A stretch of DNA of 64,000 bases from Clostridium sp. C8-1-8 (GCF_009928445.1 NZ_JAABNO010000008.1:62001-126000); one strand, 5' to 3'; positions 35,880 through 44,409 are shown, counted from the first letter of the stretch. Translations and numbers: made by a program. The notes: generated by a model not told the origin, from the sequence alone.

Positions 35880-36319
35880 AAGAAACATAGTGATGTGGCT
35901 AAAATAATTATTGTAGAGCATTTTCAAAACTATCGATGATGATTGATATAAGATGAAGATATTAATTTACGATAATTTTTTATCCATTCAAAGCTTACGG
36001 CTAATAATTAGTTATAAGCAATTCAAATATATTGATTTAATCAACAATTTGAATAAGATTTTATATGGTTAGGAAAAGCTTTGTTATAGTTATTGTTTGA
36101 TTATAATGAGGTTCCAACTTATCATATAAGGTCGAGATAAGATTTTATATAGTGTTGTAATGGTTATATATAGCCGAAAGGTTGTATATAGTTATGTAAA
36201 TATTATATAAGGTCGAATGAACCATTAATATGGGTAGTGATGTGCTTGTTTATAGTCGAAAGATTATACTTAGGTGATAAATTATCTATATTGGTGATAA
36301 CATCATCACTATGTTTCTT
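35880..36319. repeat. Element with 16-bp inverted ends and about 82-bp degenerate tandem units
   Basis: AAGAAACATAGTGATG (35880-35895) is the perfect reverse complement of 36304-36319. Inside, ATATAAGGTCGA occurs at 36124 and 36205, and TATAG(C/T)CGAAAG(G/A)TT(G/A)TA at 36169 and 36251, so units repeat every 81-82 bases; a third, weaker unit starts near 36048. No reading frame of substance is present. The remaining gap to 36543 is AT-rich with nothing I can name. Confidence 0.6.
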
Positions 36320-36543
36320 TCATATGATTTTCAATCCTCTTCTCTTAATGCATATTAAAATTATAATTATATCTATAAAAATAGACATATTACTATATCA
36401 TCTTTCTTATTATATGCTTTTCTCCAATACTCTATACTTTTCCCTATAAGAGTTTATAAACATTAAGTTATAAATCTCTAATACAAATCAATATTATATG
36501 TAATTATATACCAGCATCGCTATATTTTAAATCTCTATTGTAA

Positions 36544-36595
36544 GCTTAGTTAAAATACCTTGTTAATATAAATTGGTCAGTGATAAGATGCTTTA
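36544..36595 (-). repeat. Repeat C3: diverged end of the C/D/E element
   Basis: GTTAAAATACCTTGTTAATATAAATTGGTCAGTGAT...ATGCTT lines up with the ends at 3317 and (reverse complement) 50088. It lies about 130 bases before the PatB-type gene. Confidence 0.5.
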
Positions 36596-36636
36596 ATGTG
36601 GAAATAGCTACTATTATTTTGTTTATTATAAATCAT

Positions 36637-36665
36637 TTGCCTAAATTATTATGATATTATATTGT
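36637..36665 (+). promoter_or_regulatory. Sigma-A promoter candidate for the PatB-type gene
   Basis: TTGCCT and TATTGT are spaced by 17 bases, about 64 bases before the start codon. The match is moderate in AT-rich surroundings. Confidence 0.35.
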
Positions 36666-36728
36666 TATTAATTTTTTACTATATTAATATATAAGCATAT
36701 ATTATTATGATAAGCTAGGAGGACCAAT

Positions 36729-37913
36729 ATGAACTATGATTTTGATAAATTAATAGATAGAATAAACACCAATAGCATAAAGTGGGAATTTATGCATGAG
36801 TTTGATAAATCTGTTTCTGAGGATACAATTCCTTTATGGGTAGCTGACATGGATTTTCCTTGTGCACCTGAAATTATAAATGCCTTGCATCAAAGAGTTG
36901 ATAAACTAATATTCGGATACAGTTCCAACGACACCGATAGATACTACAGTGCTGTTTCTTCTTGGTACAAACGCAGGTTCAATTGGATCATAAAAAGAGA
37001 AGATATTTTTTATAGTCCAGGAGTGGTACCTGCCATAGGTTATCTCATAGAAATATTAACTAACCCTAATGAAGGAGTTATAATACAAAATCCAGTGTAC
37101 CATCCCTTCGCCATATCTATCAGATCTCATAATAGAGTTGTAGTTAACAACTCCCTAATAAATAATAATGGTTACTACGAAATTGATTTTGATGATTTAG
37201 AAAAAAAGGCCAAAGATCCTAACAATAAGCTATTGATATTATGCAGCCCTCACAACCCTGTAGGACGAGTATGGAAAAAGGAGGAGCTAGTAAAAGTGGG
37301 GAAAATATGCTTCGCCAATGATGTAATTATAATTTCTGACGAGATTCATAGCGATCTAATAAGAAAGAATATAAAACATACACCTCTGGAAGTAGCTTTT
37401 CCTGAATATAAGACTGGTATTATAACTGCTACTGCACCTAGCAAAACCTTTAACTTGGCTGGAATGCAACTTGCGAATATAATAATTCATGATGAAGAAA
37501 TAAAGAATAGGTGGAAAAAGTATGTCAATGAAAAATTAAATATAAGTCTTCCCACAACCTTTGCTATAACTGCCACTGAAGCAGCTTATCTGGAATCAGA
37601 GCCATGGCTTGAAGAACTTCTTAATTATTTAGATGATAATATTAACTTCTTAGAAGCTTTCTTAAAAAGTAATCTCTCAAAAGCTAAGTTCGTCAAACCA
37701 GAAGGTACCTACTTAACTTGGATAGATTTTAGTGCTTACGGATATTCAAATGAGGAATTTAATAAACTAATGATTGAGAAAGCAAAGGTTCTTTTAGAAT
37801 CTGGAACTATCTTCGGAGAAGAAGGTAAGGGATATTTTAGAGTAAACATTGCATGCCCTCGTGTACTTCTAGAGGAAGCCTTTAATCGTATAGCTAAGGC
37901 ACTAAATGCATAA
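36729..37913 (+). CDS. patB: PatB/MalY-type pyridoxal-phosphate C-S lyase (cystathionine beta-lyase)
   Basis: A 394-residue fold-type I PLP enzyme. The N-terminal IPLWVADMDFPCAPEI is diagnostic for the MalY/PatB group, which splits cystathionine and other cysteine S-conjugates to thiol, pyruvate and ammonia. Cofactor-site elements are SPHNPVGRVW, ISDEIHSDL and the lysine-bearing TAPSKTFNLAGMQ; FRVNIACPR near the C-terminus holds the carboxylate-binding Arg. Length is normal. The ATG follows TAGGAGGACCAAT. It is a single gene ending in a terminator shared with the convergent c-di-GMP operon. Confidence 0.9.
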   Translation: MNYDFDKLIDRINTNSIKWEFMHEFDKSVSEDTIPLWVADMDFPCAPEIINALHQRVDKLIFGYSSNDTDRYYSAVSSWYKRRFNWIIKREDIFYSPGVVPAIGYLIEILTNPNEGVIIQNPVYHPFAISIRSHNRVVVNNSLINNNGYYEIDFDDLEKKAKDPNNKLLILCSPHNPVGRVWKKEELVKVGKICFANDVIIISDEIHSDLIRKNIKHTPLEVAFPEYKTGIITATAPSKTFNLAGMQLANIIIHDEEIKNRWKKYVNEKLNISLPTTFAITATEAAYLESEPWLEELLNYLDDNINFLEAFLKSNLSKAKFVKPEGTYLTWIDFSAYGYSNEEFNKLMIEKAKVLLESGTIFGEEGKGYFRVNIACPRVLLEEAFNRIAKALNA

Positions 37914-37942
37914 GCCCTTTTATTCAATGAAATTACAGTAAA

Positions 37943-37985
37943 AAAGCTTGGAAAATTAAGTTCTAGTAACTTAATATCCAAGCTT
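37943..37985. terminator. Terminator between convergent patB and c-di-GMP genes
   Basis: AAAGCTTGGA...ATTAAGT pairs with ACTTAAT...TCCAAGCTTT, preceded by A residues; usable on both strands. Confidence 0.7.
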
Positions 37986-37989
37986 TAAG

Positions 37990-40629
37990 TCATAACAATT
38001 CTTCTATTTTATCACTTGTTAAAGGCTTAGATAACAGGTATCCTTGTATCCTGTCGCAATTATGCCTTTTTAGATATTCTAACTGCTCTTCCCTTTCAAC
38101 ACCTTCAGCTACTACATCTAGATTTAACTTATGAGCCATTGAAATTATGTCTTCAATTATTAACTGTCTGTCTTCCAGATTGCATATATCATCCACAAAG
38201 CTTTTATCTATTTTCACAGTATCTAAAGGAAGTTTTATTATATATGATAAGGATGAATAACCTGTGCCGAAATCATCTAAAGAGATTCCAATGCCAATTT
38301 CTTTAAGCTTTTTCAAAATGCTAATATTATTGTCAAAGGATTTTATTACAGTGCCTTCAGTTATCTCAAGCTTTAAATATCTTGGATCCAACTCAGTTTC
38401 TTCTAATACCTTCTTAACTCTTTCAACAAATAGAGGTGTTTGAAATTGGTGCTCTGCCACATTGACAGCAACAGGAATTCTTTTCAACCCTTTTTCTTGC
38501 CAAGCTTTATTTTGCTTAGAAGCTTCCATAAGTACCCAGTCTCCTATTTCCTTAATTAGACCAGTCTTTTCAGCTAAAGGTATAAATTCACCAGGAGGAA
38601 TAATTCCTTTTATAGGATGGTTCCATCTTATTAATGCCTCTACTCCATTTATTTCACCAGTGGCTGCATCAAAATAAGGTTGGTAATTTAAATAAAACTC
38701 CTTTTGTTCCATAGCTTTTCTTATGCTTTTCTCAAAGTCGCTTTCCAATTCAACTTTTTTAGACATTTCTTCACTATAAATTTTAAGCCTACCCTTTCCT
38801 TCTTCTTTAGCATTGTACATAGCTATATCCGCTTTTTTTAATATGTCTATGGAATCAACTCCATGGTCAGGAATTATAGCAACACCGATACTGGCTGCCA
38901 CGTAGAAAGGATGCTTATTGATAAGTATAGGTTTATCAAAGATTTTAACAATTTTTTGTGCAGTTTCTTCTAGCTGCTCCACATCATCAAGTTTATGCTG
39001 TACTATTATAAATTCATCTCCACCGAATCTGGAAACAGTATATTCATCTCCCAATAAGGTAACAAGTTCATTACTAGCACATTTTAAAACCAAATCTCCA
39101 TAGTCATGTCCTAGAGTATCATTTATATTCTTAAAATTATCTAAGTCTAAAAAATAAACTGCTGCTTTTCCGCCTCTTTTTACTATATTAGTCATTAACG
39201 AATCCAGTTTATCGTTTAAAAAAGTTCTATTAGGCAGATTAGTTAAGTCATCATAGTAAGCCATTCTATAGATTTTAGACTGATAGTTTTTCTTTTCAGT
39301 TATATCTGAAATTGATCCAGCCATTCTAATAATAACTCCAGCTTCATCTTTAAAAATACGACCTTTACATTGAACCCATAAAAAATCGCTTTTACTCGTA
39401 TTCAATCTAAAAATCGCTTCATACTGGTTAGTTACTCCCATAAAATAATCTTCCAATCCTTTTAAAACTATCTGTCTATCTTCAGGATATATGGCATTTT
39501 TAAAGAAATCGAAATAATTATTTATTACTTCTTCTCTAACTCCTAACATATCTCTCCAGGACTTAGACAGATACCCTATATCATTTATTATATCCCAGTC
39601 CCAAACCCCATCATTTGAAGCTTCTAATACTAGACGATACCTTTCTTCACTTTCTCTAAGGGCTTTTTCACTCTTATATAACTCTTCATACTGCTTTTCT
39701 AGATTTGTTTTCGTGTCACTAAGTTCTTTATTTACATCAGCTAACTGTCCATAATTTTTCAACAAATTCTTTTTAAGTTTATCAATATAAAACTTTGATA
39801 CAATGAGAATGGATGTTACAATAGCAAAAAGTATTGCTATTAATGAAATAACATTTTTATGTTGATTTTCTATATATTCTTCTGAGTTTTCATAAAAATA
39901 CTGTTTATATAGTTCTTCAAAAGCCCCTGAAGCTTTAAGGTCATCGATCCTCTTATTCATATAATCTACAAGTTCAGGTCTGCTCTTACTTACTGCAAAA
40001 GCTTGATCTACAGGATATAAATGAGTAATTTGTGGTATTATAACTCCCTTTAGGTTATCACGTAGTAAAAAGGAATCCATTAAGTTTTGGTTTTCAAATA
40101 TCACGTCTATTTTTCCATTTTCTAAATCTCTTACAGCATCTTCTACATTCTCATAACTTGTGTAACTATTAATTCCTAACTCCTGGCTCAATATATCTTC
40201 ACTATAGTAGTTTCTACCAACACCAATTTTATAATTGTCAAGTTTATTTAAATTAACCTTATCAAAGCTGTTTCTTGTATAAACAGCTATATAGGCCTTA
40301 AAAAGTGGTTTTGTAAACAAAACTTCTGTTTTTCTGCTGTCAACTACTCCAATTATACCACCTACATCAATTTGACCATTTACTAACTTCTTATATACTT
40401 TATCCCATGAATCAGATGAAAAATTAATATTATATTCTTGTCTATTGAACATCAAATTTGTAAGGTCCTGATCAAAACCATATACGCTATTATAATTAGT
40501 AAAAATATATGGAGGATAGTTTTTATCTACTTCATAATCAATTTTTGAAATTGCTTCAACTTTATAGCCTGTAAAACAAATAATATAAATAATAAGTATA
40601 AATAATGAAGATACTCTTTTCATATTCAT
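37990..40629 (-). CDS. Membrane c-di-GMP enzyme: SBP_bac_3 sensor, PAS, GGDEF and EAL domains
   Basis: An 879-residue membrane protein. A signal/anchor helix (about 5-25) is followed by an extracellular periplasmic-binding-protein-type 3 domain (about 30-250), a transmembrane helix (about 262-285), a short coiled coil, a PAS/PAC domain (about 330-445), a GGDEF domain (about 450-610) with intact RFGGDEF, and an EAL domain (about 625-879) with NGVEALIRW, ITEGTV, DDFGTGYSSL, KIDKSF and VAEGVE. Both catalytic sets look intact, so it could make or break c-di-GMP. The outer domain resembles amino-acid-binding Venus flytraps, suggesting a small-molecule input. It starts 27 bases after the bacteriohemerythrin gene and is cotranscribed with it. 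Confidence 0.92.
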   Translation of the reverse strand: MNMKRVSSLFILIIYIICFTGYKVEAISKIDYEVDKNYPPYIFTNYNSVYGFDQDLTNLMFNRQEYNINFSSDSWDKVYKKLVNGQIDVGGIIGVVDSRKTEVLFTKPLFKAYIAVYTRNSFDKVNLNKLDNYKIGVGRNYYSEDILSQELGINSYTSYENVEDAVRDLENGKIDVIFENQNLMDSFLLRDNLKGVIIPQITHLYPVDQAFAVSKSRPELVDYMNKRIDDLKASGAFEELYKQYFYENSEEYIENQHKNVISLIAILFAIVTSILIVSKFYIDKLKKNLLKNYGQLADVNKELSDTKTNLEKQYEELYKSEKALRESEERYRLVLEASNDGVWDWDIINDIGYLSKSWRDMLGVREEVINNYFDFFKNAIYPEDRQIVLKGLEDYFMGVTNQYEAIFRLNTSKSDFLWVQCKGRIFKDEAGVIIRMAGSISDITEKKNYQSKIYRMAYYDDLTNLPNRTFLNDKLDSLMTNIVKRGGKAAVYFLDLDNFKNINDTLGHDYGDLVLKCASNELVTLLGDEYTVSRFGGDEFIIVQHKLDDVEQLEETAQKIVKIFDKPILINKHPFYVAASIGVAIIPDHGVDSIDILKKADIAMYNAKEEGKGRLKIYSEEMSKKVELESDFEKSIRKAMEQKEFYLNYQPYFDAATGEINGVEALIRWNHPIKGIIPPGEFIPLAEKTGLIKEIGDWVLMEASKQNKAWQEKGLKRIPVAVNVAEHQFQTPLFVERVKKVLEETELDPRYLKLEITEGTVIKSFDNNISILKKLKEIGIGISLDDFGTGYSSLSYIIKLPLDTVKIDKSFVDDICNLEDRQLIIEDIISMAHKLNLDVVAEGVEREEQLEYLKRHNCDRIQGYLLSKPLTSDKIEELL

Positions 40630-40656
40630 TTATGATCTCCTACAATTACTGCTCGT

Positions 40657-41043
40657 CTATATAGCATCTTCCATATTACTATACTTTGCATCTTCCGATA
40701 ACATATGGTCATTGAGCCATGAATATATAAAATGAAATACTTTTTCCCAATATAACTTTTCATAGTTTTCTTCATTATCAAATTCTTCTGTCTTAAGATA
40801 GCATAGCCTTTTTATAAATATATTGTGGGCATCTCTATGTTTTTTAAAATCAGTATACTCCACCTCAGACATATAATCTTCTTCAATTGCGAAATTAAAC
40901 TTTATAAAGTCTAACAACTGGTTAAAAACATCCTTATTATTTTTTTGATTATATGTTATTTTATACGCTAGTTCAAATAATCTTTTATGATGATCGTCTA
41001 TAAAACTTATACCAGTCTCATAACCCTGATTCCACTCAAACAC
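40657..41043 (-). CDS. Bacteriohemerythrin
   Basis: A 128-residue four-helix O2-binding diiron protein of normal length. Metal ligands are visible in order: His in the N-terminal helix region DHHKRLFEL, the Glu of IEEDYMSEVEY, the HRDAH pair and the late His of WLNDHMLSEDAKY. The start is GTG after GAAGGAGGAGATTTT. It is the first gene of an operon with the SBP-PAS-GGDEF-EAL protein, so O2 or NO may influence c-di-GMP output. Functions known for the family are O2 storage, delivery and sensing, often for aerotaxis. Confidence 0.93.
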   Translation of the reverse strand: MFEWNQGYETGISFIDDHHKRLFELAYKITYNQKNNKDVFNQLLDFIKFNFAIEEDYMSEVEYTDFKKHRDAHNIFIKRLCYLKTEEFDNEENYEKLYWEKVFHFIYSWLNDHMLSEDAKYSNMEDAI

Positions 41044-41137
41044 AAAATCTCCTCCTTCGTAAATATAATACTATTAAAATTTCTTATATTATTCGCCAAC
41101 AAAATTGTCGCAATTTGATGTTTTTTGTAATATATAT

Positions 41138-41164
41138 TTATCGGACACATTTACACTAACTTAA
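41138..41164 (-). promoter_or_regulatory. Candidate sigma-D promoter of the hemerythrin/c-di-GMP operon
   Basis: On the minus strand TCCGATAA (41138-41145) lies 15 bases after TTAA (41161-41164). The -10 octamer is identical to that upstream of the chemotaxis receptor. The -35 match is weak; the distance to the start codon is about 95 bases. Confidence 0.45.
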
Positions 41165-41251
41165 TTGCTTTAGAGTTTTATTTATTACTTAGTAAAAAGA
41201 TCAGTAAAGAAAAACTTTTTTCAGATACTTTTTTCACTGATACAACATAAA

Positions 41252-41290
41252 AAAACATGCATATACGACATAGTCTTATATGCATGTTTT
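41252..41290. terminator. Terminator after the two-component system
   Basis: AAAACATGCATATA pairs with TATATGCATGTTTT around a 12-base loop, preceded by an A-run that becomes a U-run on the minus strand. Confidence 0.75.
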
Positions 41291-41373
41291 CCTTAATTAA
41301 CTTTATATTTTCAAATACCTCTGGCAAAAGCAAATTAAGCTTTAAAATAGCTTACTATTTAAGGTGATACATC
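41290..41373 (+). repeat. Repeat B4: diverged copy of the B element
   Basis: TTATATTTTCAAATACCTCTGGC and GGTGATACATCTTTATA line up with B1 and with the reverse complement of B3 (GTGGTACATCTTTATA). It lies between the response-regulator stop and the terminator, in the same orientation as B2 at 43737. Confidence 0.5.
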
Positions 41374-41374
41374 T

Positions 41375-42067
41375 TTATAATGTAAATCTATAACCTACAC
41401 CCCATATAGTTTCTATATACTCTGGATTAGAAGGATCAAACTCTATCTTCTCTCTAAGTCTTCTTACATGAACTGTTACAGTTGCTATTCCTCCAACTGG
41501 ATCTAACCCCCATATCCTTTCATACAATTCTTCCTTTGAGAAAACTCTATTAGGATTGTTTAATAAAAGTATTAAAAGTTCATATTCCTTTGAAGTAAAT
41601 TCTATCTCTTTTCCATTTACATAGACTTTTCTAGCGGTTTTATCAATTGATATACCTCTAACTTCTATTATTTCTTTATTTGCGATGTTACTGCCACTCT
41701 TTAATCTTTCATATCTAGAAATATGGGCTTTAACTCTTGCAACCATTTCATTGGGACTAAATGGCTTAGTCATGTAATCATCAGCTCCAAGACCTAGGCC
41801 TCTCATCTTATCAACGTCTTCTTTTTTAGCAGAAACAATTATTATAGGTATTTCCTTTGAAGCACGAATTCTTTTGCATATCTCAAAGCCACCGATACCT
41901 GGAAGCATTAGATCTAAAATTATTAAATTATACTCTTCATTGAGAGCTCTTGCTAGACCAGAATCACCATTATTTTCTATATCAACCTGAAAGCCATTAA
42001 TTTCAAGGTAGTCCATCTCTAAATCTGCTATACTTACATCATCTTCAATTATTAAAACTCTTTTCAT
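41375..42067 (-). CDS. OmpR/PhoB-family response regulator
   Basis: About 230 residues. The receiver domain carries the acidic pair in IIEDDVS, the phosphoacceptor Asp in LIILDLMLPG, Ser in IIVSAKKE and Lys in DYMTKPFS. The DNA-binding winged helix follows, with FTSKEYELLILLLNNPNRVFS and VTVHVRRLREK. It should act with the kinase encoded just upstream and probably controls the MacB operon of which it is part. The ATG at 42067 follows GGAGGTGAAGCTAGA. The 33-codon extension upstream is translated from repeats A4 and C4 and is not real. Confidence 0.93.
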   Translation of the reverse strand: MKRVLIIEDDVSIADLEMDYLEINGFQVDIENNGDSGLARALNEEYNLIILDLMLPGIGGFEICKRIRASKEIPIIIVSAKKEDVDKMRGLGLGADDYMTKPFSPNEMVARVKAHISRYERLKSGSNIANKEIIEVRGISIDKTARKVYVNGKEIEFTSKEYELLILLLNNPNRVFSKEELYERIWGLDPVGGIATVTVHVRRLREKIEFDPSNPEYIETIWGVGYRFTL

Positions 42068-42091
42068 TCTAGCTTCACCTCCTTGGTTGCT

Positions 42092-42130
42092 TATAAGGTT
42101 CCAGCTTAAGTTTTCGTAATAAAACCCTAT
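42092..42130 (-). repeat. Repeat A4: internally deleted copy of the A element
   Basis: AAGGTTCCAG joins directly to CTTAAGTTTTCGTAAT and AAAACCCTA, i.e. the two ends of the 100-bp element with the hairpin removed. It lies between the kinase and regulator genes. Confidence 0.65.
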
Positions 42131-42173
42131 AAACCTGTGCCACTTAAAGCTGAAATCTACCTTCAAAATTCAT

Positions 42174-42236
42174 TGCGTAAGCTCATTAAACAATCGGATG
42201 ACTGACCATTTAATTTCAACACAGTACTTTAATAGA
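42174..42236 (+). repeat. Repeat C4: solo right end of the C/D/E element
   Basis: About 63 bases including ATCGGATGACTGACCA, TTAATTTCAACACAG and TACTTTAA, nearly identical to 50088-50153. Together with A4 it makes up most of the kinase-regulator spacer. Confidence 0.8.
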
Positions 42237-42265
42237 TATGAGATTATTCTTAAGAATTGGTTGTA

Positions 42266-43714
42266 TTATAATTGTTCTCTAAAACTCAAAAAAATAGATG
42301 TACCAACATCAGCTTCGCTGCTTACAGAAATTTTTCCATTATGTTCATCCATTATTTTTTTTGCAATAGCTAAACCTAGTCCACTTCCACCTATAGTTGT
42401 TTCTCTGGATGTATCTGCTCTATAAAATCTTTCAAATATATAAGGCAGAGACTCTTTTGGGATACCTCTTCCATTATCTTTAATCTCTACTATGACGTAA
42501 TTATTATAGCGTCTTAATATAATTTCTATTATCAATTTTTTATCAGTTTTATACTTTATTGAGTTCTCTACCACATTCATTATAGCCCTTTTTACTTTTT
42601 GAACATCTATGTTTAAAATTGTTGGGCTATCTGGCACATTAAATTTAAGATTTACCTTACTTTGATCTAAATCGAAGTTAATCTCTTCTACGCAATCTCT
42701 TATGTACACGTTCATATCCACGGTTTGAAATTTGAAAGGTTCTTTATTTAAATCCAATTTTGAGTACAAAAACAAATCATTTATCAGGCTATCCATATAA
42801 TTGGCTTTAGTTAAAATTGTATTTACGTACTTTTCCATCTTATCAGGTGTATCAGCAATACCATCTTTTATTCCTTCTATATAACCTTTAATAGAGGTTA
42901 TAGGAGTCTTAAGATCATGAGAAATACTTGCTATAAGTTCTTTACGATTCTCTTCATAATGCTTCTGTATCTCTAGCGACTCCTTAAGTCTTAATCTCAT
43001 CTCTTCAAAGGTTTCTGCAACCTCTCCTATTTCATCACTTGAATCAATGTCAAGCTTATAATCTAAGTTTCCTTTTAAGATTTCTCCAGCTCCCTTGTCA
43101 AGTTCTTTGATCGGTTTAACAATACTTTTGGAAACAAAATAGGTTATTATACCATTGGTAGCTGTAAGTATTATCAATATAAGTACAGCTACTATTATAA
43201 CATTCTCTTTAAACAATTTTTTATAATTCTCTAAATCGATAATATAATAAATGCTTCCTTTATCTTTTTTGCTTGTTATAAAATCCTGTTTCCATAATAT
43301 AACCATCTTATTTCTAATTTGATCTTGAGAATCTGAATTAAAGGAGCCTAACATGTCTTCAGTTACATCATTTCTTATAAGATTTGAGGAATAATCAATC
43401 TTATTATTTATAACTGTCACTATTGCAGCATATTTTATATTAGAATTTTGTTCTAGGTGGAGGAGATATTTATGGTCTAAAAAGTTATCAGGATTTTTTA
43501 AAACTTCACTACTTACCTTTTGCAGTATTTTATTGTTTTCAGTTACAAGTCCAATAAAAAATGCAAAATTTCCTTTTCCAAACTTTGCTGATGCACTGTA
43601 TTTAGAATTATCTTCAATAAAAGCCATAAAGAGATTACTCAACAATATAATCAACAAAAAGGAAGTAATAAGTATGGCTACATAGGTCAACTTTAATTTT
43701 CTTTTTATATACAA
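42266..43714 (-). CDS. Sensor histidine kinase
   Basis: A 482-residue membrane kinase. Two transmembrane helices (about 10-32 and 170-192) enclose an extracellular sensor domain of about 135 residues. A HAMP domain (about 190-245), a HisKA domain with the phosphorylated His in SISHDLKTPITSI, and a HATPase domain with NVVENSIKYK, DNGRGIPKE and GGSGLGLAIAKKI follow. It is encoded before its response regulator, separated by repeats A4 and C4. The start is TTG after GGGGAGGAGATTAT. Position downstream of macAB-like genes suggests it senses the exported compound or envelope damage. Confidence 0.93.
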   Translation of the reverse strand: MYIKRKLKLTYVAILITSFLLIILLSNLFMAFIEDNSKYSASAKFGKGNFAFFIGLVTENNKILQKVSSEVLKNPDNFLDHKYLLHLEQNSNIKYAAIVTVINNKIDYSSNLIRNDVTEDMLGSFNSDSQDQIRNKMVILWKQDFITSKKDKGSIYYIIDLENYKKLFKENVIIVAVLILIILTATNGIITYFVSKSIVKPIKELDKGAGEILKGNLDYKLDIDSSDEIGEVAETFEEMRLRLKESLEIQKHYEENRKELIASISHDLKTPITSIKGYIEGIKDGIADTPDKMEKYVNTILTKANYMDSLINDLFLYSKLDLNKEPFKFQTVDMNVYIRDCVEEINFDLDQSKVNLKFNVPDSPTILNIDVQKVKRAIMNVVENSIKYKTDKKLIIEIILRRYNNYVIVEIKDNGRGIPKESLPYIFERFYRADTSRETTIGGSGLGLAIAKKIMDEHNGKISVSSEADVGTSIFLSFREQL

Positions 43715-43736
43715 ATAATCTCCTCCCCACTCTATA

Positions 43737-43832
43737 GTTGAACCACTTCATATTAAATTTATATATTCAAATTCCACTCTCAGAATCAAGAAGAGTTTTG
43801 AAAATAGATTTTGGATTAAATTGTGTCAGCTT
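43737..43832 (+). repeat. Repeat B2
   Basis: ACCACTTCATATTAAATTTATATATTCAAATTC and AAGAGTTTTGAAAATAGATTT are close to repeat B1 at 11704. It fills the gap between the PgsA-like gene and the kinase and reaches the PgsA-like stop codon. Confidence 0.75.
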
Positions 43833-44409
43833 AGATATCTGTCCTAATAAACTTTTTGTTCTTTATAAAATAATCCACAGCATATATTACTGTTGCTATT
43901 AAAGCCAAATATAGTATCATATTTGGAACCATACCGATAAAACTATTTGACAAATGCGCTTTAACCTCATGGAAGCTATGTTCTATGCTCATCTTAGAAA
44001 GAAGAGTTATTATAGCCGTCATTTGTAATACTGTCTTTACCTTTTCTAGAGTACTTTTAGCTAGATTAAGACCATCTGAGGTCCCTATTGTTACAAGACC
44101 TCCTATGGCAAATTCAATAGAGATTACTACTATTGCAACTAAGCTTGGAATCACATTAGTTTCCACTAGAAAAATTAGAGCTGTAGTCACAAGCAGCTTA
44201 TCTACCAAAGAATTTATCAATATTATTAACTTATTGGATTTATTTTCTTTTTTGATGAAGTTTTCATAGAAAACATCTATTACTGTAGCTGCAATAAAAA
44301 TAACTGTAGCACTACTTCTTCTAAAAGGTATTCCTTTAACTGACATAAATATCAAAAATACTGTTGCAAGAAATAACCTAGTCATTGTTAGCCTATTTAC
44401 AAATTTCAT
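43831..44409 (-). CDS. PgsA-like membrane protein with degenerate CDP-alcohol phosphotransferase motif
   Basis: A 192-residue protein with about five transmembrane helices. Start (NRLTMTRLFLATV), the EFAIGGLVTIG segment and KVKTVLQMTAI align with phosphatidylglycerophosphate synthase. The catalytic pattern DGxxARx(8)GxxxDxxxD is largely missing: the region reads VIDVFYENFIKKENKSNKL then NSLVDKLL, so only the first and last Asp remain and Asp-Gly, Ala-Arg and the Gly are gone. Enzyme activity is therefore unlikely. It lies 27 bases after the MacB-type permease with a good GGAG site, so it belongs to the efflux operon and may act as a scaffold or lipid-binding partner. Confidence 0.75.
   Translation of the reverse strand: MKFVNRLTMTRLFLATVFLIFMSVKGIPFRRSSATVIFIAATVIDVFYENFIKKENKSNKLIILINSLVDKLLVTTALIFLVETNVIPSLVAIVVISIEFAIGGLVTIGTSDGLNLAKSTLEKVKTVLQMTAIITLLSKMSIEHSFHEVKAHLSNSFIGMVPNMILYLALIATVIYAVDYFIKNKKFIRTDI

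Noticed and set aside
36100-36300. Retron-type or riboswitch RNA
   Set aside because: No reverse transcriptase gene is near and no known riboswitch core was recognised; kept only as an unexplained repeat structure.
42068-42166. 33-residue extension of the response regulator
   Set aside because: It translates repeat A4 and flanking DNA; GGAGGTGAAG lies directly before the ATG at 42067.
42198-42425. Small plus-strand reading frame starting MTDHLISTQYFN
   Set aside because: Translation of repeat C4 followed by the antisense of the kinase gene; the same peptide arises at 50026 from another repeat copy.
43740-43832. Rho-independent terminator between the PgsA-like and kinase genes
   Set aside because: The hairpin potential belongs to repeat B2; there is no uridine tract on the minus strand, so the operon may be read through.
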